The position numbers and the translations under genes were made by a program. From Desulfobacula sp. (lineage in GTDB: Bacteria; Desulfobacterota; Desulfobacteria; Desulfobacterales; Desulfobacteraceae), in assembly GCA_023144585.1 (NCBI GenBank), contig JAGLFI010000041.1, positions 1-8,393 on the forward strand: a stretch of 8,393 bases of DNA. Reading direction: 5' to 3'. Shown here in pieces: positions 7,259 through 8,393 of the stretch (positions within the stretch are counted from its first letter, which is position 1; each line of letters starts with the position of its first letter). The notes under the pieces are model-generated. The model was not told the origin of the DNA. It was given only the letters and a program-made list of their open reading frames with translations, and made no database searches.

Positions 7259-8296
7259 ATGAAACTGTTTATAAATGAGATTGCAAAGATTATCCGGGCT
7301 GAAATCATTGGTGATCCATTGTTTGTGATTAATGGTGTTTGTTCTTTTGAGGATTCAGCTTCCCATGATATTACGTTTGCATCTGATGCCAAATATTTAG
7401 CTGATCTTTGCCAAACAAAGGCCGGTGCGATTATTATTCCCGACATCTTTATTCCTGATGATGATCACTGCAGCGATATCATTCTATTAAAAACCAATAA
7501 CCCTAAACTATCTTTTTTTGAATTAGTATCAATATTTCATCCAGCGAAAAAAACAAAGCCCGGTATCCACTCTAGTGCAAATATTGGATCTCATGTTATT
7601 TTTGGAAAAGATCCCATTATCAGGTCAAATGTATTTATGGGTGATTCTGTCCAAATCGGAGACAATGTCCATCTTATGCCAGGCGTTTATATTGGGGATG
7701 ATGTCTCCATAGGCGACAATACTATAATTAAACCCAATGTCACTATAATGGGAAAGACCCGGATCGGTAAAAATGTCATTATCCATTCCGGAACTATTAT
7801 TGGCTCAGATGGGTTTGGCTTTGCTCAGAATTTTGATAAGCATGAAAAGATTATACACATCGGATATGTTGACATAGGGGATCATGCTGAAATCGGTGCG
7901 TGCAATACCATTGATAGGGGAACATTTGGTATGACAGTTATCGGAAACGGTGTCAAAACTGATAACCTTGTTCATATTGCACACAATGTGAAGGTTGGGG
8001 ATAATACTTTGATTGTTGCTCAGGTCGGGATTGCTGGAAGTGCTAAAGTTGGAAAAAATGTTATTATAGCCGGTAAGGCGGGTATAACAGGACATATAAA
8101 AATTGGTGATGGTTCTATTGTTGGCCCCTATGCAGGAGTTCACAGTAATGTCTCTGAAAATGAAATTGTATCGGGTATACCGCATATGCCGCATGGTCGT
8201 TGGCGTAAGGTAGTCAGCATCATGTCCCGGTTACCGGAAATGAGAAAAAAACTTTTTTCTTTTGAAAAAAGATTAAAAAATCTAGAAAATAAATAA
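7259..8296 (+). CDS. lpxD: UDP-3-O-(3-hydroxyacyl)glucosamine N-acyltransferase LpxD
   Basis: Third step of lipid A synthesis in the cytoplasm: it transfers a 3-hydroxyacyl chain from acyl carrier protein to the 2-amine of UDP-3-O-acylglucosamine. The product has 345 residues, as usual. An N-terminal uridine-binding domain spans about 1-98 (family-typical DITFASDAKYL). A left-handed beta-helix of hexapeptide repeats (IGDNV, IGDDV, IGKNV and similar) runs from about 105 to 300. A C-terminal helix follows (RLPEMRKKLFSFEKRL). The signature GSDGFGFA is at 182-189. The catalytic His of the AHN motif is His242 and a second conserved His is at 279; these keep the 37-residue spacing of E. coli His239 and His276. 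The start is 6 nt after the skp stop. The gap is six T residues and no Shine-Dalgarno sequence is visible. No other in-frame start would give a full N-domain. Confidence 0.97.
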   Translation: MKLFINEIAKIIRAEIIGDPLFVINGVCSFEDSASHDITFASDAKYLADLCQTKAGAIIIPDIFIPDDDHCSDIILLKTNNPKLSFFELVSIFHPAKKTKPGIHSSANIGSHVIFGKDPIIRSNVFMGDSVQIGDNVHLMPGVYIGDDVSIGDNTIIKPNVTIMGKTRIGKNVIIHSGTIIGSDGFGFAQNFDKHEKIIHIGYVDIGDHAEIGACNTIDRGTFGMTVIGNGVKTDNLVHIAHNVKVGDNTLIVAQVGIAGSAKVGKNVIIAGKAGITGHIKIGDGSIVGPYAGVHSNVSENEIVSGIPHMPHGRWRKVVSIMSRLPEMRKKLFSFEKRLKNLENK

Positions 8297-8308
8297 ATTG
8301 GAGTAAAA

Positions 8309-8393
8309 ATGATTCAGATACATCCCACGGCAATTATCGATTCTTTAGCTGAAATAGATACCAATGTTACAATAGGTCCCTATGCCATTGTTA
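8309..8393 (+). CDS. lpxA: UDP-N-acetylglucosamine acyltransferase LpxA, N-terminal fragment cut by window edge
   Basis: First committed step of lipid A synthesis: 3-O-acylation of UDP-GlcNAc with a 3-hydroxyacyl chain from acyl carrier protein. Only 28 codons are visible and they are open to the right edge. They read IHPTAIID, then [15 protein letters not shown], the opening turns of the LpxA left-handed beta-helix (E. coli LpxA has VHPTAIV and IGPFCIVG at the same place). The ribosome binding site GGAG (8300-8303) is 5 nt before the ATG, 12 nt after the lpxD stop. Catalytic residues lie beyond the window. A different hexapeptide acyltransferase is possible in principle, but the N-terminal sequence and position after lpxD favour LpxA strongly. 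Confidence 0.92.
   Translation, partial: MIQIHPTAIIDSLAEIDTNVTIGPYAIV

Noticed and set aside
7805..8194. Minus-strand ORF of 129 codons inside lpxD
   Set aside because: It is antisense to the hexapeptide repeats of lpxD, has no recognisable domain, and is best explained as a shadow ORF.
1..8393. CRISPR array, tRNA, rRNA, or complete insertion sequence
   Set aside because: No regularly spaced repeats, cloverleaf-like sequence, rRNA signature or transposase reading frame was seen on either strand.

Overview
The window is an AT-rich stretch of a Gram-negative (diderm) bacterial chromosome. It carries a co-directional cluster of essential outer-membrane biogenesis genes. The gene order (lysS, one lolC/E-type permease, lolD, bamA, skp/ompH, lpxD, lpxA) and the protein character suggest a Desulfobacterota/deltaproteobacterial lineage, possibly a sulfate reducer of the Desulfobacterales type. 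This placement is inference from gene order and style; no marker here proves it.

Layout: positions 1-188 hold no gene I can support. Positions 189-521 are a broken remnant of a sensor histidine kinase. Its ATP-binding core can be read from the N box to the C-terminus, but the frame has stop codons directly upstream and no start codon before the G1 box. Positions 522-626 are the only real intergenic gap. They hold a promoter-like TTGACA element, a 15-bp palindrome at the expected transcription start, and a small hairpin. From 627 to the right edge the genes are packed head to tail on the + strand: lysS (627-2105), lolC/E (2110-3333), lolD (3326-4015), bamA (4034-6697), skp/ompH (6722-7252), lpxD (7259-8296) and the first 28 codons of lpxA (8309 to the edge). 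Gaps are -8 to +24 nt and no terminator is visible between genes, so one operon is likely.

How the genes work together: LolCDE extracts mature lipoproteins (including partners of the BAM complex) from the inner membrane. Skp/OmpH chaperones unfolded outer-membrane proteins through the periplasm, and BamA inserts them into the outer membrane. LpxA and LpxD are the first and third enzymes of lipid A synthesis. The operon therefore co-expresses the machinery for the three main outer-membrane components (lipoproteins, beta-barrels and lipopolysaccharide), led by the housekeeping lysyl-tRNA synthetase.

This is mostly a conventional housekeeping locus and I do not see a wholly new system. The points most worth a second look are the extra TolB/FlgO-like domain in front of the five POTRA domains of BamA, the sharp break in the kinase remnant, the single Lol permease, the absence of fabZ between lpxD and lpxA, the operator-like palindrome before lysS, and the lpxD start that lacks a ribosome binding site.
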